Assembly: GCA_018821925.1 (NCBI GenBank)
Contig: JAHJLF010000057.1
Location: 1-49,538, forward strand
Length of the DNA: 49,538 nucleotides
From: Candidatus Edwardsbacteria bacterium
Lineage (GTDB): Bacteria; Edwardsbacteria; AC1; EtOH8
Reading direction: 5' to 3'
Both the position numbers and the translations under genes were made by a program. Within the stretch, counting starts at the first letter, position 1, and each line of letters opens with the position of its first letter. Of the stretch, positions 6,754 to 15,159 are shown piece by piece. Under the pieces are notes generated by a model. That model made no database searches and had not been told where the DNA came from. It saw only the letters and a list, made by a program, of their open reading frames with translations.

Positions 6754-9545
6754 TGGATAACGGGAACTTCAAAATATCGGAATTTGAGAAGATCATCAAG
6801 ACCAGCAGCCGCTACATCTCCAGGACCGATGAAACGCTGGGGCAGCCGGAACAGGCCCGGGAGAAGATAAGCCTGGTATCCCAGTTCCTCAAGGAGCGAA
6901 GGCTGAGCGGCGAGATCCTTTCGGTGTTCGGGGAGGCCAAGAACCCGGGGCTGGTCTATGTGGAGCTTCCCCAGGGCACTAGGGAGTTTCACGGGCAGGC
7001 GGCCCAGATGCTGTTGGAATGCTGCCTTTACGATGCCGACGGGCAGCCCAACGAAAGGGCCTGGGACCGGTGGCGCGATTTCGGGAGGAACATCTACTAC
7101 GGTACGGTGGAGGAGATCTACCTCAACTTCACTTCGGCCCGGCCGGAGCTGGCCCTGATATTCGAGCTGGCCTACCGCCAGCTGATGTCCGAGGCTTCGA
7201 TATTATGGTGGGAACAGCAGCCGGAGGCGGTCAAAAGCAAGGAGTCGCAGGTGATGCGGAGATTCAATCTGGAGCTGACCGCCCTGCTTCGCCCAATCAG
7301 GGATACGGTGCTGCAGAAGCACTCCATCGACACCGAGCTTTTTGAAAAACTGCTGGATCACGGATGGAACGTAACCTTCGACTTAGAAAATCCCCAGGCC
7401 AGAAATTTTGCCCCGCTGCTCAGGGAGCTTAATCTTTCCCAGTGGATGGTCTCGGAGCTATTCCACCTGCTGTACACAGAGCAATTGAAAGCCAATGAAG
7501 AGGCGCTTTGGGAGAAGCTAGGCAGCAGCAACTTTGCCAAACCCGAAGAGATAACAAATATGATCTCCGGCAGCCTGTCCCAGATCACCGAGGTAGCCGC
7601 CCGGGAGATCCAGAAGGTCATTATTAAAAGAGCCTCCGAACTGGAGGTCAAGCTCAACCAGGAGCTAGTCGACCTTCAGAAATACACCAGCCGGGTCAAA
7701 AAGCAGACCCAGGAACTGGTGATGCTGAACAACAGCGACATGTCCAAGGTGGTGGATGCCAAGCTCTATTCCGAGAACCTGCTTAACCTTTCGGCCAAGG
7801 TCACCGATTCGCTGATGCAGTTCCAGAGAAATCTTACCGGCCAATTGTGGTACCTACAGGACCTGGAACGCAAGGAAAAAACCCTCCAGACATCCATCGA
7901 AAAATGCCAATCACTGCAACGGATGCCCCTGAAGGACCTGACCTCAATGCTTACCTCTCAGTCTACCGAGATCTACACCGATCTCCTGAAGCATTTGGGA
8001 TTTTTCAACAATCTTGACAAATCAATAAAACACGACTGGGAGGGGCTTACCAAGAACCTGGCCAAAATCCTGGTGGAGATGATCCGTCAGGGGCTGGAGC
8101 AATCCAACACCAAGGTAAAAACCCTGGATCGGGAGGCGGCCAGGCGCAATCCCAACGATTCTCATGCGGCGGCCGTTCTGTTCGAAATGGAGCAGGCCCA
8201 GGCCGACGGAAGGGCCATATCCGGATTGATTGAGGACCAGGGAGGGAACCGGGCCTTCCATGTGGAGCTGCTGATAGAGAACTACCGTAAGTTCCTTAAA
8301 GAGGTGGCCGAGCCGATCATGAATTACCGCCGGCTGGCCTCGCTGGTCAAGCTGTGGCCGCCTTTGATGGTGAAAGATCCTCCTGTTTTGAGACAACAGG
8401 AATTATGCGACGAGGTCTTCTATCTTTCGGAAAGGCTTAAAAGGTATAATCGGTGCTATTCTTTTGTGGCCCAGGGGGCGGTCCTGCCCCAGTCCTCGGC
8501 CGCCCTGAAAAACGACAGCGAGGTGCGGGAAAGGGTATACAAACATTTCTCCCGGGTGGTCACGGTGATGGTCTATGACATCCGGGGCTCCAGTTTCATG
8601 AGCTCCAAACTGATGAATGCCGACAAGGAAAGGGAGATCAAGAACAAGCTGGGCTATATGATCGCCCAGGTCATCAGGCAGCATGGCGGGTTTATCGTCA
8701 AGGACACCGGGGACGGCGGATTGGCCTGGTTCGGGGACAACGCCCATGAGACTTACGAAAAATGCTACAAGGAGGTCTTCACCGGCAAGGGTCTCAAACT
8801 GAGGCATTCCATCAGCTCGGGAACGGAGTTGAACATCCTGCCGGCCACCGAGTCCACCAAACAGGCGGTGGACTGCGCCGCAGAGATGCTTAATATGGCC
8901 GAGAAATTCATCAAGGAGAATTTCAGCAATTACCGGGACTGGTTCCGGGACGCCAAGGAAAGGGAGATCCTTTACGAAGGGATAAACTATGCGGTCCTGC
9001 CGCCGGCTTTCAAATCGCTGTTCCGGATAGGGGTGGGGATATCCTCAGGCTCCTCCGGCAAAGAGATCAACCTGTCGCTCAATTCGTTCGGCGATACCGA
9101 TCTGTGCGGGGCGGCGGTCAATAATGCCAGTCTGTATGCCACTGGCAAGGACCCCAGCCGCTCGGTGATCCTGCTGGATCACGTTTCTTTTGCCAATATG
9201 ATGCTCAACACCGAGAGGTTCACCTCTTTATACCAAGAGCAATTATGGAAGACCAAGACCACCGGGAGTGACGACTGGGAAAGCAAGCTCAGGGAGAGCC
9301 TCAAAATATGCGATTCTGTTACCGATGACGGCAGTTATTACATCCCGGGAAGGAACTATTCGGTAAAAAGAACCGGCTATCAGATCGTGGGGCTGTCGAA
9401 TACATCAAAGGAGGCCAGCCTGCGGATGGAGGCCGGGGACAAGGAGGCAGCCATGCAGGATGACGGCAGGTTCATGGATCCCCAGACCAAGACCGAGATA
9501 AAATTCGTATACGAAATTCAACCCCAGGAGAAGGGGGGTAAGTAA
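6753..9545 (+). CDS. Large protein with class III nucleotidyl cyclase-like domain
   Basis: This 930-residue protein has no clear membrane segment. Residues 1-270 are helical and match nothing I recognise; residues about 275-400 form a charged coiled coil; residues about 600-870 resemble a class III adenylate/guanylate cyclase catalytic domain. That domain carries VMVYDIRGSS with a metal-binding aspartate at D609, the second aspartate at D654 in TGDGGLAWFG, and a later IGVGISSG...FGDTDLCGAAVN stretch like the G-(I/V)-N core of cyclases. An insertion separates these parts. The sequence DIRGSS replaces the usual DIRGFT, so activity and nucleotide choice are uncertain. The gene is coupled to the creatininase gene upstream, and the REC-GAF-GGDEF gene begins two bases after its stop. 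Confidence 0.72.
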   Translation: MDNGNFKISEFEKIIKTSSRYISRTDETLGQPEQAREKISLVSQFLKERRLSGEILSVFGEAKNPGLVYVELPQGTREFHGQAAQMLLECCLYDADGQPNERAWDRWRDFGRNIYYGTVEEIYLNFTSARPELALIFELAYRQLMSEASILWWEQQPEAVKSKESQVMRRFNLELTALLRPIRDTVLQKHSIDTELFEKLLDHGWNVTFDLENPQARNFAPLLRELNLSQWMVSELFHLLYTEQLKANEEALWEKLGSSNFAKPEEITNMISGSLSQITEVAAREIQKVIIKRASELEVKLNQELVDLQKYTSRVKKQTQELVMLNNSDMSKVVDAKLYSENLLNLSAKVTDSLMQFQRNLTGQLWYLQDLERKEKTLQTSIEKCQSLQRMPLKDLTSMLTSQSTEIYTDLLKHLGFFNNLDKSIKHDWEGLTKNLAKILVEMIRQGLEQSNTKVKTLDREAARRNPNDSHAAAVLFEMEQAQADGRAISGLIEDQGGNRAFHVELLIENYRKFLKEVAEPIMNYRRLASLVKLWPPLMVKDPPVLRQQELCDEVFYLSERLKRYNRCYSFVAQGAVLPQSSAALKNDSEVRERVYKHFSRVVTVMVYDIRGSSFMSSKLMNADKEREIKNKLGYMIAQVIRQHGGFIVKDTGDGGLAWFGDNAHETYEKCYKEVFTGKGLKLRHSISSGTELNILPATESTKQAVDCAAEMLNMAEKFIKENFSNYRDWFRDAKEREILYEGINYAVLPPAFKSLFRIGVGISSGSSGKEINLSLNSFGDTDLCGAAVNNASLYATGKDPSRSVILLDHVSFANMMLNTERFTSLYQEQLWKTKTTGSDDWESKLRESLKICDSVTDDGSYYIPGRNYSVKRTGYQIVGLSNTSKEASLRMEAGDKEAAMQDDGRFMDPQTKTEIKFVYEIQPQEKGGK

Positions 9546-9547
9546 CC

Positions 9548-10963
9548 ATGGCGGAGATACTGATCGTTGACCAGGACCGGCTCTTTGCCCTGACCCTGAT
9601 TCATGTCCTGAGCGGCCATCACCACCAGTCGGTGCTGGCCTCCGACGAAAAGGAAGTGGTGAACATCATCCGGGGCCGCAACATCGACCTGATCCTGATG
9701 GATGCCGAGCTGGCCAGCCGGAAGAACCTCCATCTGCTTAAGCATTTAAGACAGGCCAACCCCGATATCCCGGTGGTGCTTTCGATATCCAAGAAGGTTG
9801 ACAAGGACGACAGAGAGCAACTCCGGAGCGGGCTATACGACTATATCAACAAACCGTTCGGGCACGAGGAACTGCTGCTGGCGGTGGAACGGGGCCTGGA
9901 AAGGCGGCGCCTCCAGAACGAGAATCGCCAGCTGCTGGGGGACCTCAAACAGCGGATCCGGGAACTGTCCACCTTCAATACCATAGCCAAAACGCTCAAC
10001 TCCACCCTCAATCTCAAAGAGGTGCTGGATATTGTGATGGGCAAGGTCAAAGAGCTTATCAAGGCCGAGGCCTGGTCCATTTTGATGCTGGATGAGAAGA
10101 CCAACGAGCTGGTGTTCGAGGTGGCCACCGGGGAGAAGGGGCAGCAGGTGAAGGAGATGAGGCTGGGCATGGGACAGGGGGTGGCCGGCTGGGTGGCTCA
10201 GAACCAACGGCCGGTGATCGTGCCGGATACCGCCCAGGATCAGCGTTTCTTCAAGGGGCTGGACCAGAAGACAGGGTTCCGCACCAGATCCATCATCGCC
10301 ACTCCCCTGGTGTCGCGGGGCCGGCTGATCGGAGTGGTGGAGATAATAAATAAGCTGGGCGACGCTTCTTTTGACCAGAAGGATCTGGATCTGCTGCAAA
10401 CCCTGACCGATCATGCCGCCATAGCCATAGAGAACGCCCGGCTGTACGAGAAGGCCCGGAGGCTGGCCATCACCGACGACCTGACCGGACTGTTCAATTC
10501 CCGGCACTGCGACATGTTCCTGAAGAAGGCCTTGGACGAGGCGGTCAAAAAAGAAAAGCCGCTGTCCCTGATATTCATCGACCTGGATCACTTGAAGGAG
10601 GTGGACGATACTTACGGCCATCTGATGGGCGGGCACGCCCTGAAGGAGGTGGCCGACAGGATAGCCGGGGAGGTCAACCCGCCGGATATGGCCTCGCGCT
10701 ACGGCGGCGACGAGTACGTGATCATTCTGCCCGATAAGAACTCCCGGCAGGCCATGGAGCTGGCCGAGAGCATCAGAAAAAAGATCGAGGCCGAGCCGTT
10801 TCTGACCGATCACAAACTGTCGTGCCGGATAACGGCCAGCATCGGCATTGCCAACTACCCGGAACAGGCCGGAAGCGCCGACGAGCTGTTCTCCAAGGCC
10901 GACCAGGCCATGTACCAGGTCAAGGAATCGGGAAAGAACCGGGTCAAATTAGCCGATAAATAA
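9548..10963 (+). CDS. REC-GAF-GGDEF response regulator (diguanylate cyclase)
   Basis: This 471-residue protein should make cyclic di-GMP under control of a phosphorelay. Residues 1-120 form a receiver domain with the phosphoacceptor D52 in LILMDAEL and the conserved K102 in NKPF. Residues about 140-300 are a GAF domain (STFNTIAKTLNSTL through HAAIAIENARLYE). Residues about 305-471 are a GGDEF domain with GGDEY at 386-390, so the catalytic site looks intact. The product-inhibition site RxxD upstream of it reads NPPD (377-380), so feedback inhibition by cyclic di-GMP is probably lost. It follows the cyclase gene by two bases and is presumably in the same operon. No cognate histidine kinase is in the window. 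Confidence 0.93.
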   Translation: MAEILIVDQDRLFALTLIHVLSGHHHQSVLASDEKEVVNIIRGRNIDLILMDAELASRKNLHLLKHLRQANPDIPVVLSISKKVDKDDREQLRSGLYDYINKPFGHEELLLAVERGLERRRLQNENRQLLGDLKQRIRELSTFNTIAKTLNSTLNLKEVLDIVMGKVKELIKAEAWSILMLDEKTNELVFEVATGEKGQQVKEMRLGMGQGVAGWVAQNQRPVIVPDTAQDQRFFKGLDQKTGFRTRSIIATPLVSRGRLIGVVEIINKLGDASFDQKDLDLLQTLTDHAAIAIENARLYEKARRLAITDDLTGLFNSRHCDMFLKKALDEAVKKEKPLSLIFIDLDHLKEVDDTYGHLMGGHALKEVADRIAGEVNPPDMASRYGGDEYVIILPDKNSRQAMELAESIRKKIEAEPFLTDHKLSCRITASIGIANYPEQAGSADELFSKADQAMYQVKESGKNRVKLADK

Positions 10964-10982
10964 TTGCAAGGTATATAATGCC

Positions 10983-11360
10983 ATGACGCCTTTCTGCCCC
11001 AATTGCCGGACTGAATACCGCCAAGGGTTCAAGAGCTGTTCTGATTGCGGATCCGACCTGGCGGAAACCCTGCCGCCTGAGGCCGACAATCAGGAGGAGG
11101 TCAATTCGGACCTGGTGGCGGTTTGCGATGCTCCGGACCAGATGTCAGCTCTGGCCCTGTCGTCCTTTTTGAATGACAGCGGCATTCGGGCCGTCATTAA
11201 ATCGGAGCAGATCCCCATGTATGACGGGGTGGCCATGATGCTGTTTCCCCGCTGGGGCCGGGTGATGGTTTTGGAGCACCAATATGAAAAAGCCAGGGTG
11301 CTGATAGATGAATATATGGCCGGAGAAGCCCTGGCCGAAGAGGAACCGCCGCCAGCATAG
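10983..11360 (+). CDS. Zinc-ribbon DUF2007 protein
   Basis: This 125-residue protein has an N-terminal zinc ribbon (C5, C8, C19, C22) followed by a DUF2007 domain, a small ferredoxin-like fold described as a putative signal-transducing domain. The domain is visible as LVAVCDAPDQMSALALSSFL followed by VMVLEHQYEKARVLIDEY. Its biochemical role is unknown. It begins 19 bases after the REC-GAF-GGDEF gene and is probably the last gene of that operon. The stop is TAG, directly followed by a hairpin whose T tract is on the opposite strand. Confidence 0.85.
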   Translation: MTPFCPNCRTEYRQGFKSCSDCGSDLAETLPPEADNQEEVNSDLVAVCDAPDQMSALALSSFLNDSGIRAVIKSEQIPMYDGVAMMLFPRWGRVMVLEHQYEKARVLIDEYMAGEALAEEEPPPA

Positions 11361-11389
11361 AAAAAGCCGCAAACCTAAGTTTGCGGCTT
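11361..11389 (-). terminator. Terminator of the tRNA-Leu transcript
   Basis: A perfect 11-base-pair stem (11364-11374 with 11379-11389) with a CTAA loop is flanked on the left by AAAAA. Read on the minus strand this becomes a hairpin followed by a T run, so it ends the tRNA transcript. It may also stop plus-strand transcripts from the DUF2007 operon, but there it has no good T tract. Confidence 0.85.
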
Positions 11390-11405
11390 AAAAATGCCGG
11401 TAAAA

Positions 11406-11491
11406 TGGTGCCGAGGGGGGGAGTCGAACCCCCATGTCCTTGCGAACACTAAGTTCTGAGCCTAGCGCGTCTACAGTTCCGCCACCACGGC
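11406..11491 (-). tRNA. tRNA-Leu (anticodon CAG)
   Basis: Read on the minus strand this is an 86-base class II tRNA with CCA encoded at its 3' end (11406-11408). The anticodon loop is CTCAGAA on a five-pair stem, giving anticodon CAG for leucine codon CUG. The long variable arm (TGTTC paired with GGACA around GCAA) and the T arm (GGGGG-TTCGACT-CCCCC) are clear. Two oddities are visible: the acceptor stem has one T:T mismatch at pair 5-68, and the D loop has one G where most leucine tRNAs have the adjacent G18-G19 pair. It has its own promoter and terminator. Confidence 0.93.
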
Positions 11492-11507
11492 CTAACCATA
11501 AAGTGTT

Positions 11508-11537
11508 ATTATAATATAAAATACGCGCCACTGTCAA
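11508..11537 (-). promoter_or_regulatory. Sigma-70-type promoter of tRNA-Leu
   Basis: On the minus strand a perfect TTGACA (11532-11537) and a perfect TATAAT (11508-11513) are separated by 18 bases. The -10 box ends 16 bases before the mature 5' end of the tRNA at 11491, which leaves a short leader for RNase P to remove. Confidence 0.88.
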
Positions 11538-11546
11538 GATTATATA

Positions 11547-11999
11547 ATGATTGAAAGCATATTAAATAAAAAGGCCCGGTATGATTACGAGATAATCGAC
11601 CGGCTGGAAACCGGGATCGTTCTGCGGGGCACCGAGGTCAAGTCCATCCGCCAGGGACAGGCCAACCTCAAGGATAGTTTTGCTATGGTTAAGGGCCGGG
11701 AGCTGTTTCTGTTCAATATGCATGTTTCACCCTATGATCACGGCAACCGCTACAATCTGGAGGCCACCCGCCCCAGAAAGCTGCTGCTCCACCGGGAGCA
11801 GATCCGGAAATTGACCGCCCAGCAAAAAGAGAAGAACCTGTCTCTGATCCCGTTGTCGCTGTATTTTAAAAAGGGAAAGGTGAAGATCGATCTGGCTCTG
11901 GCCAAAGGCAAGAAACAGTATGACCGGCGGGAGGACATCAAGAAACGGGACGTGGACCGGGAGATGCGGGGCACCAACAAGGGGAGGTTCCGAGGATAG
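11547..11999 (+). CDS. smpB: SsrA-binding protein SmpB
   Basis: SmpB binds tmRNA and brings it to stalled ribosomes for trans-translation. The 150-residue product has the family's opening (NKKARYDYEIIDRLETGIVL), the RGTEVKSIR loop, the SPYDHGN segment and the basic KKRDVDREM tail. Length and order match the family. The ATG overlaps an AT-rich stretch that contains the tRNA promoter on the other strand, and I see no good ribosome binding site, so it could be translated with little or no leader. The 3' end faces the radical SAM gene with only two bases between the stop codons. The adjacent RNA gene is a leucine tRNA, not tmRNA. Confidence 0.95.
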   Translation: MIESILNKKARYDYEIIDRLETGIVLRGTEVKSIRQGQANLKDSFAMVKGRELFLFNMHVSPYDHGNRYNLEATRPRKLLLHREQIRKLTAQQKEKNLSLIPLSLYFKKGKVKIDLALAKGKKQYDRREDIKKRDVDREMRGTNKGRFRG

Positions 12000-12001
12000 C
12001 C

Positions 12002-12994
12002 TCACCACCAGACCGAAAAATAACGGCAGTGCCGGCAGAGGGATATCTGATCCCTTTGGCCGGCATTATGTTTTTGCCGCAGGTCGCCCAAAACAGCTCC
12101 CTGCCAGATCCCGGCCAAATTGTCTGTTTCGACATTTCCTATCATTTGCCGGGCTTCGTAATCCAGGCAGCAGACCGGCACTGTGCCGTCCCAGTAGATG
12201 TTCAGTTGGTCCCAGAGGTAACGGCAGGGCGGCCAAAAGTTCTGCTCCATAAGGTGCGGGCTGTGTTCCCTGTCTGGGAGGGGCACCTGGCCGGCCCAGT
12301 CCTGGGCCTGCCGGAAAATAAGGCGATCAGCTTTGTGTTCCCATAAACGCCGAAGTTCTGTTATCTCTTTTTCATTATCGCTAAGGGTAACCACCTGGAT
12401 ATAGATCTTGGGCCGGGGTGAAAGCGACAAGATATGGTCGATATTTTCCACCACTTTACTATAATCGAGCCCGGGGCGCAGTCTATGGTAAGTTTCCGGA
12501 GAAGCTCCATCAAGGCTGATATGCATCTGGTCCAGCCCGGCCGAGATCAGCCGGGCGGCTTTTTCCGGGGAGAGCAAGGAGGCATTACTGACCAGGCCGA
12601 TATTCCCAAAGCCTTTTGATTTTGCCAGGGATATGCGTTCTTCCAAATGGGGATCCAGCAGTGGTTCCCCGAAGCCGGATAGCAGAAGATTCTCGATGGG
12701 CCAATCCTGCAGCTGCTCCAAAACCCTCTTATACAGCTCCAACGACATAACCCCCTGGGCCCGTTTCATATTCTTGTGGCCGCACATGATGCAGGCCGAA
12801 TTGCAGGCGCTGGTGCCTTCTATGGCAACCGTCCGGGGATAGAGCAGTCTTTCTTCCTGTATCCCTTTTATCCGCCGGGAATAGAGGTGCCGGTACAAAG
12901 GATTCCGGACGAGCCGTCCCGCTGAAACCATCCGGTAAGCCAGGGGCCTCCATACAGGGGAGTCCGATAAAATGCGACGAAGATTAAAACCCAT
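12002..12994 (-). CDS. Radical SAM/SPASM protein in the glycan operon
   Basis: This 330-residue enzyme should bind a 4Fe-4S cluster and cleave S-adenosylmethionine to start radical chemistry. The cluster motif is CNSACIMC, within the pattern CxxxCxxC, followed by LLSGFGEPLL and a GNIGLVSNAS strand of the radical SAM barrel. The C-terminal part has a SPASM-like set of cysteines (PPCRYLW, VPVCCLDYE and LCRHC) that would hold additional clusters. The substrate is unknown. It is the last gene of the minus-strand operon and starts one base after the glycosyltransferase gene, so a role in modifying a surface glycan or its lipid carrier is plausible but is inference from position. Confidence 0.85.
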   Translation of the reverse strand: MGFNLRRILSDSPVWRPLAYRMVSAGRLVRNPLYRHLYSRRIKGIQEERLLYPRTVAIEGTSACNSACIMCGHKNMKRAQGVMSLELYKRVLEQLQDWPIENLLLSGFGEPLLDPHLEERISLAKSKGFGNIGLVSNASLLSPEKAARLISAGLDQMHISLDGASPETYHRLRPGLDYSKVVENIDHILSLSPRPKIYIQVVTLSDNEKEITELRRLWEHKADRLIFRQAQDWAGQVPLPDREHSPHLMEQNFWPPCRYLWDQLNIYWDGTVPVCCLDYEARQMIGNVETDNLAGIWQGAVLGDLRQKHNAGQRDQISLCRHCRYFSVWW

Positions 12995-12995
12995 T

Positions 12996-13877
12996 TTATT
13001 TAGACCTACGTTTTTCGGATTTAGATAATGCCTGAAACAACAATCTGAAGGGCAGAGTGGTCAACAGCAGTGATTTTACCAGGCAAGTTGATAATCTGCC
13101 AGGGTAGTGCTTGTCGAAGAAAGCGGCCAGGCTGCGGTGGGAGGAAACGGTCATGGCCAGCCGGGCCTTTTTTATGCTGACCCCCTGCAGGTGGGTCAGC
13201 CTGGACTGGGGAAGGAAAAATATTTTCCATCCGGCTCGCTTGAGCCTGAAGCACCAATCCACCTCATTGAGAAACATGGGGAATCTTTTGCTGTCCATCG
13301 GCCCGATCTGATCGACGGTCGCTTTGCGAACCAACAAACAGGCTCCCATCGGCTGGTCCACCTCCCGCTGGCTTTGGTGGTCAAAATATCCCATTCGCCA
13401 GGAGCCGAAAACTGGATGGCCGGGAAAAAGTCTGGCCAGGCCGGTGAATTCCCAGATAAAATGAACCGGCCGGGGAAACTCCCGACAGGAGGGCTGGATG
13501 GTATCGTCGGCGTTCAGCAATTGGGGGCCCAATGCTCCAACCGTAGGATTGGAGTCCATGAAGGATTCCAATATTTTTAAGGAATCTGGCTGGAGAATGG
13601 TATCGGGATTTAATAGGAGAATATAATTCCCGGCGGCCCTGTCCAGCCCCTGATTAGTGGCCTGGGCGAAACCCAGGTTGCGGGTATTGGAGATAAGGAG
13701 AATGTTTCTCCCATAATTATTTATTAGATCAACAGTGTTATCCTCAGAAGCATTGTCGATGACGATCACTTCGCAAGAAACATAGTTTTGGGCATAGACC
13801 GAATCCAGGCAGGTGAGGATCTCGTTACCGCTGTTCCAGGTGACTATGATGATGGAGATTTTCGGTGTTTTGGTCAT
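12996..13877 (-). CDS. Family 2 glycosyltransferase (rhamnosyltransferase-like)
   Basis: This 293-residue protein should transfer a sugar from a nucleotide-sugar donor to a growing surface polysaccharide at the inner face of the cytoplasmic membrane. It has the GT2 (GT-A fold) sequence order: ISIIIVTWNSG at the N-terminus, VIVIDNASEDNT, the LLLNPD motif that replaces the DxD metal site in WbbL-like enzymes, and a FLNEVDWCFR segment with the catalytic acidic residues. The C-terminus has a hydrophobic stretch (LLLTTLPFRLLF) that could associate with the membrane. It lies 22 bases after the GT4 gene and one base before the radical SAM gene. WbbL-like rhamnosyltransferase is the nearest family I recognise; donor and acceptor are not determined. 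Confidence 0.88.
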   Translation of the reverse strand: MTKTPKISIIIVTWNSGNEILTCLDSVYAQNYVSCEVIVIDNASEDNTVDLINNYGRNILLISNTRNLGFAQATNQGLDRAAGNYILLLNPDTILQPDSLKILESFMDSNPTVGALGPQLLNADDTIQPSCREFPRPVHFIWEFTGLARLFPGHPVFGSWRMGYFDHQSQREVDQPMGACLLVRKATVDQIGPMDSKRFPMFLNEVDWCFRLKRAGWKIFFLPQSRLTHLQGVSIKKARLAMTVSSHRSLAAFFDKHYPGRLSTCLVKSLLLTTLPFRLLFQALSKSEKRRSK

Positions 13878-13899
13878 TATTCCCAGAAAAGAATATTAT

Positions 13900-15159
13900 T
13901 CATTTAGCAACCAATCTGTCGAGTTCATCCGAAAGGTGATTGGCAATAATTCTGCGGTCATATGAAGCCGTGTAGACGCTGCCAGCAGAAATCAAACCCG
14001 GCCCCATCTCTTTGTTATTATAAAGTTCCACGATATAACCTTTGGCTGATATGCTGTCAGACAAAGAAAACACCTTGCCTGTTTTTGTCCGGTTGATCAA
14101 CCCCGCGGCAGCCCCGCCTTCGGGAGTACTGGCCAGGATGGGTTTTTGGGCCCCCAGGTATTCATAAAGTTTTCCGGTGGCCACGGTGTTCCCCTCGGAG
14201 GGATGTATTACCAACCAGAGAAGATCAGCGCTTTTGAGGAGAGCGATGCTCTCTTTATGCGGAACATAACCCTTAAACTCCACGATCTGTTCCATTCCGG
14301 CCAAGCGAACCATATCTTTATCTTGCTGGCGAAAGGTGCCGGCGAAGATAACCTGAATATTGCTGAAAATCTCGGGATGCAAGTCGCGGATGATCTTCAG
14401 GGCGTTCAACAAAGGTTGGGGGGAGCGCTTCTCCACGAAAGTTCCGGTATAGACGATGGTGAATTTGGATTGTTTTATCGGGGCAACGCTTTCGAAATCG
14501 GCCGGGTCGAACCCCTGGGGCAAAACCTTGAATTTATCGGAACTTATCTCTGGATGCATACTCCCAAAGGAATCAACGATCTCCTGATTTATGGCCACGA
14601 CCCTGTCAGCATTTTTAAGCACCTTTTTTTCCAAAAAACAGTCGAGCTTTTTGTGCAGGGGGCTGGCGTATGCCGCCTGGGGGTTTTGGGTCCAGGCATC
14701 GCGGAAGTCGCAGACCAGTGGTTTGTTCAGTTTTCGTTTCAGGGCCAGGGCGGCCAGATGCGAGGAGAAGGGCGGGGCGGTGGAATAGATGGCGTCAATG
14801 CTCTGCTCTTTTGCAATGGACAATCCCCGGTTTACTGCGAAGGGGATCCAGCCCAGTTTATTGTCGGGAATAAAGAATCTGTTCAAGCCCGATATCATAC
14901 CGCGCCGGGCAACAGCTGAAGGCCTATGTTTTGATGGTGATAGATAAAGCGGGTCAAAAGAGAAGGTGCGTACGATCTCGGTGTCGGGGATCTCCTCCAG
15001 CAACGCCGGGTCGTAGCCATAGCTGCCGCGGGGTTTGATGGTCAGCACCACCGGCTGCCATCCGAACTGCGGCAGATATTTGACGAACTTGAGGGTCCGC
15101 TGTACACCGCTCATACCCATGGGCGGGAAGTAATAACTCAAAACCAGCAGGCGTTTCAT
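13900..15159 (-). CDS. Family 4 glycosyltransferase
   Basis: This 419-residue protein has the GT-B fold layout of family 4 glycosyltransferases. The N-terminal half starts with LLVLSYYFPPMGMSGVQRT, whose glycine-rich loop is typical. The C-terminal half has FTIVYTGTFVEKRSPQPLL and a KLYEYLGAQKPILAS donor-binding segment in which the family usually has an E-x7-E arrangement. It shares four bases with the upstream epimerase gene, so translation is coupled, and it precedes the GT2 gene. It probably adds a sugar during synthesis of a cell-surface polysaccharide; the donor cannot be assigned. Confidence 0.87.
   Translation of the reverse strand: MKRLLVLSYYFPPMGMSGVQRTLKFVKYLPQFGWQPVVLTIKPRGSYGYDPALLEEIPDTEIVRTFSFDPLYLSPSKHRPSAVARRGMISGLNRFFIPDNKLGWIPFAVNRGLSIAKEQSIDAIYSTAPPFSSHLAALALKRKLNKPLVCDFRDAWTQNPQAAYASPLHKKLDCFLEKKVLKNADRVVAINQEIVDSFGSMHPEISSDKFKVLPQGFDPADFESVAPIKQSKFTIVYTGTFVEKRSPQPLLNALKIIRDLHPEIFSNIQVIFAGTFRQQDKDMVRLAGMEQIVEFKGYVPHKESIALLKSADLLWLVIHPSEGNTVATGKLYEYLGAQKPILASTPEGGAAAGLINRTKTGKVFSLSDSISAKGYIVELYNNKEMGPGLISAGSVYTASYDRRIIANHLSDELDRLVAK

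Noticed and set aside
9833-10813. Long open frame on the minus strand opposite the REC-GAF-GGDEF gene
   Set aside because: It has no recognisable domain, is rich in H, Q and G as expected from the complement of a GC-rich gene, and the plus strand carries three clear domains over the same stretch. Similar long shadow frames lie opposite the amidohydrolase (26145-27134) and the HEAT protein (32479-33288).
11400-11495. tmRNA (ssrA) beside smpB
   Set aside because: The structured RNA reads as a complete class II leucine tRNA with anticodon CAG and encoded CCA; there is no tag-encoding frame or pseudoknot region.
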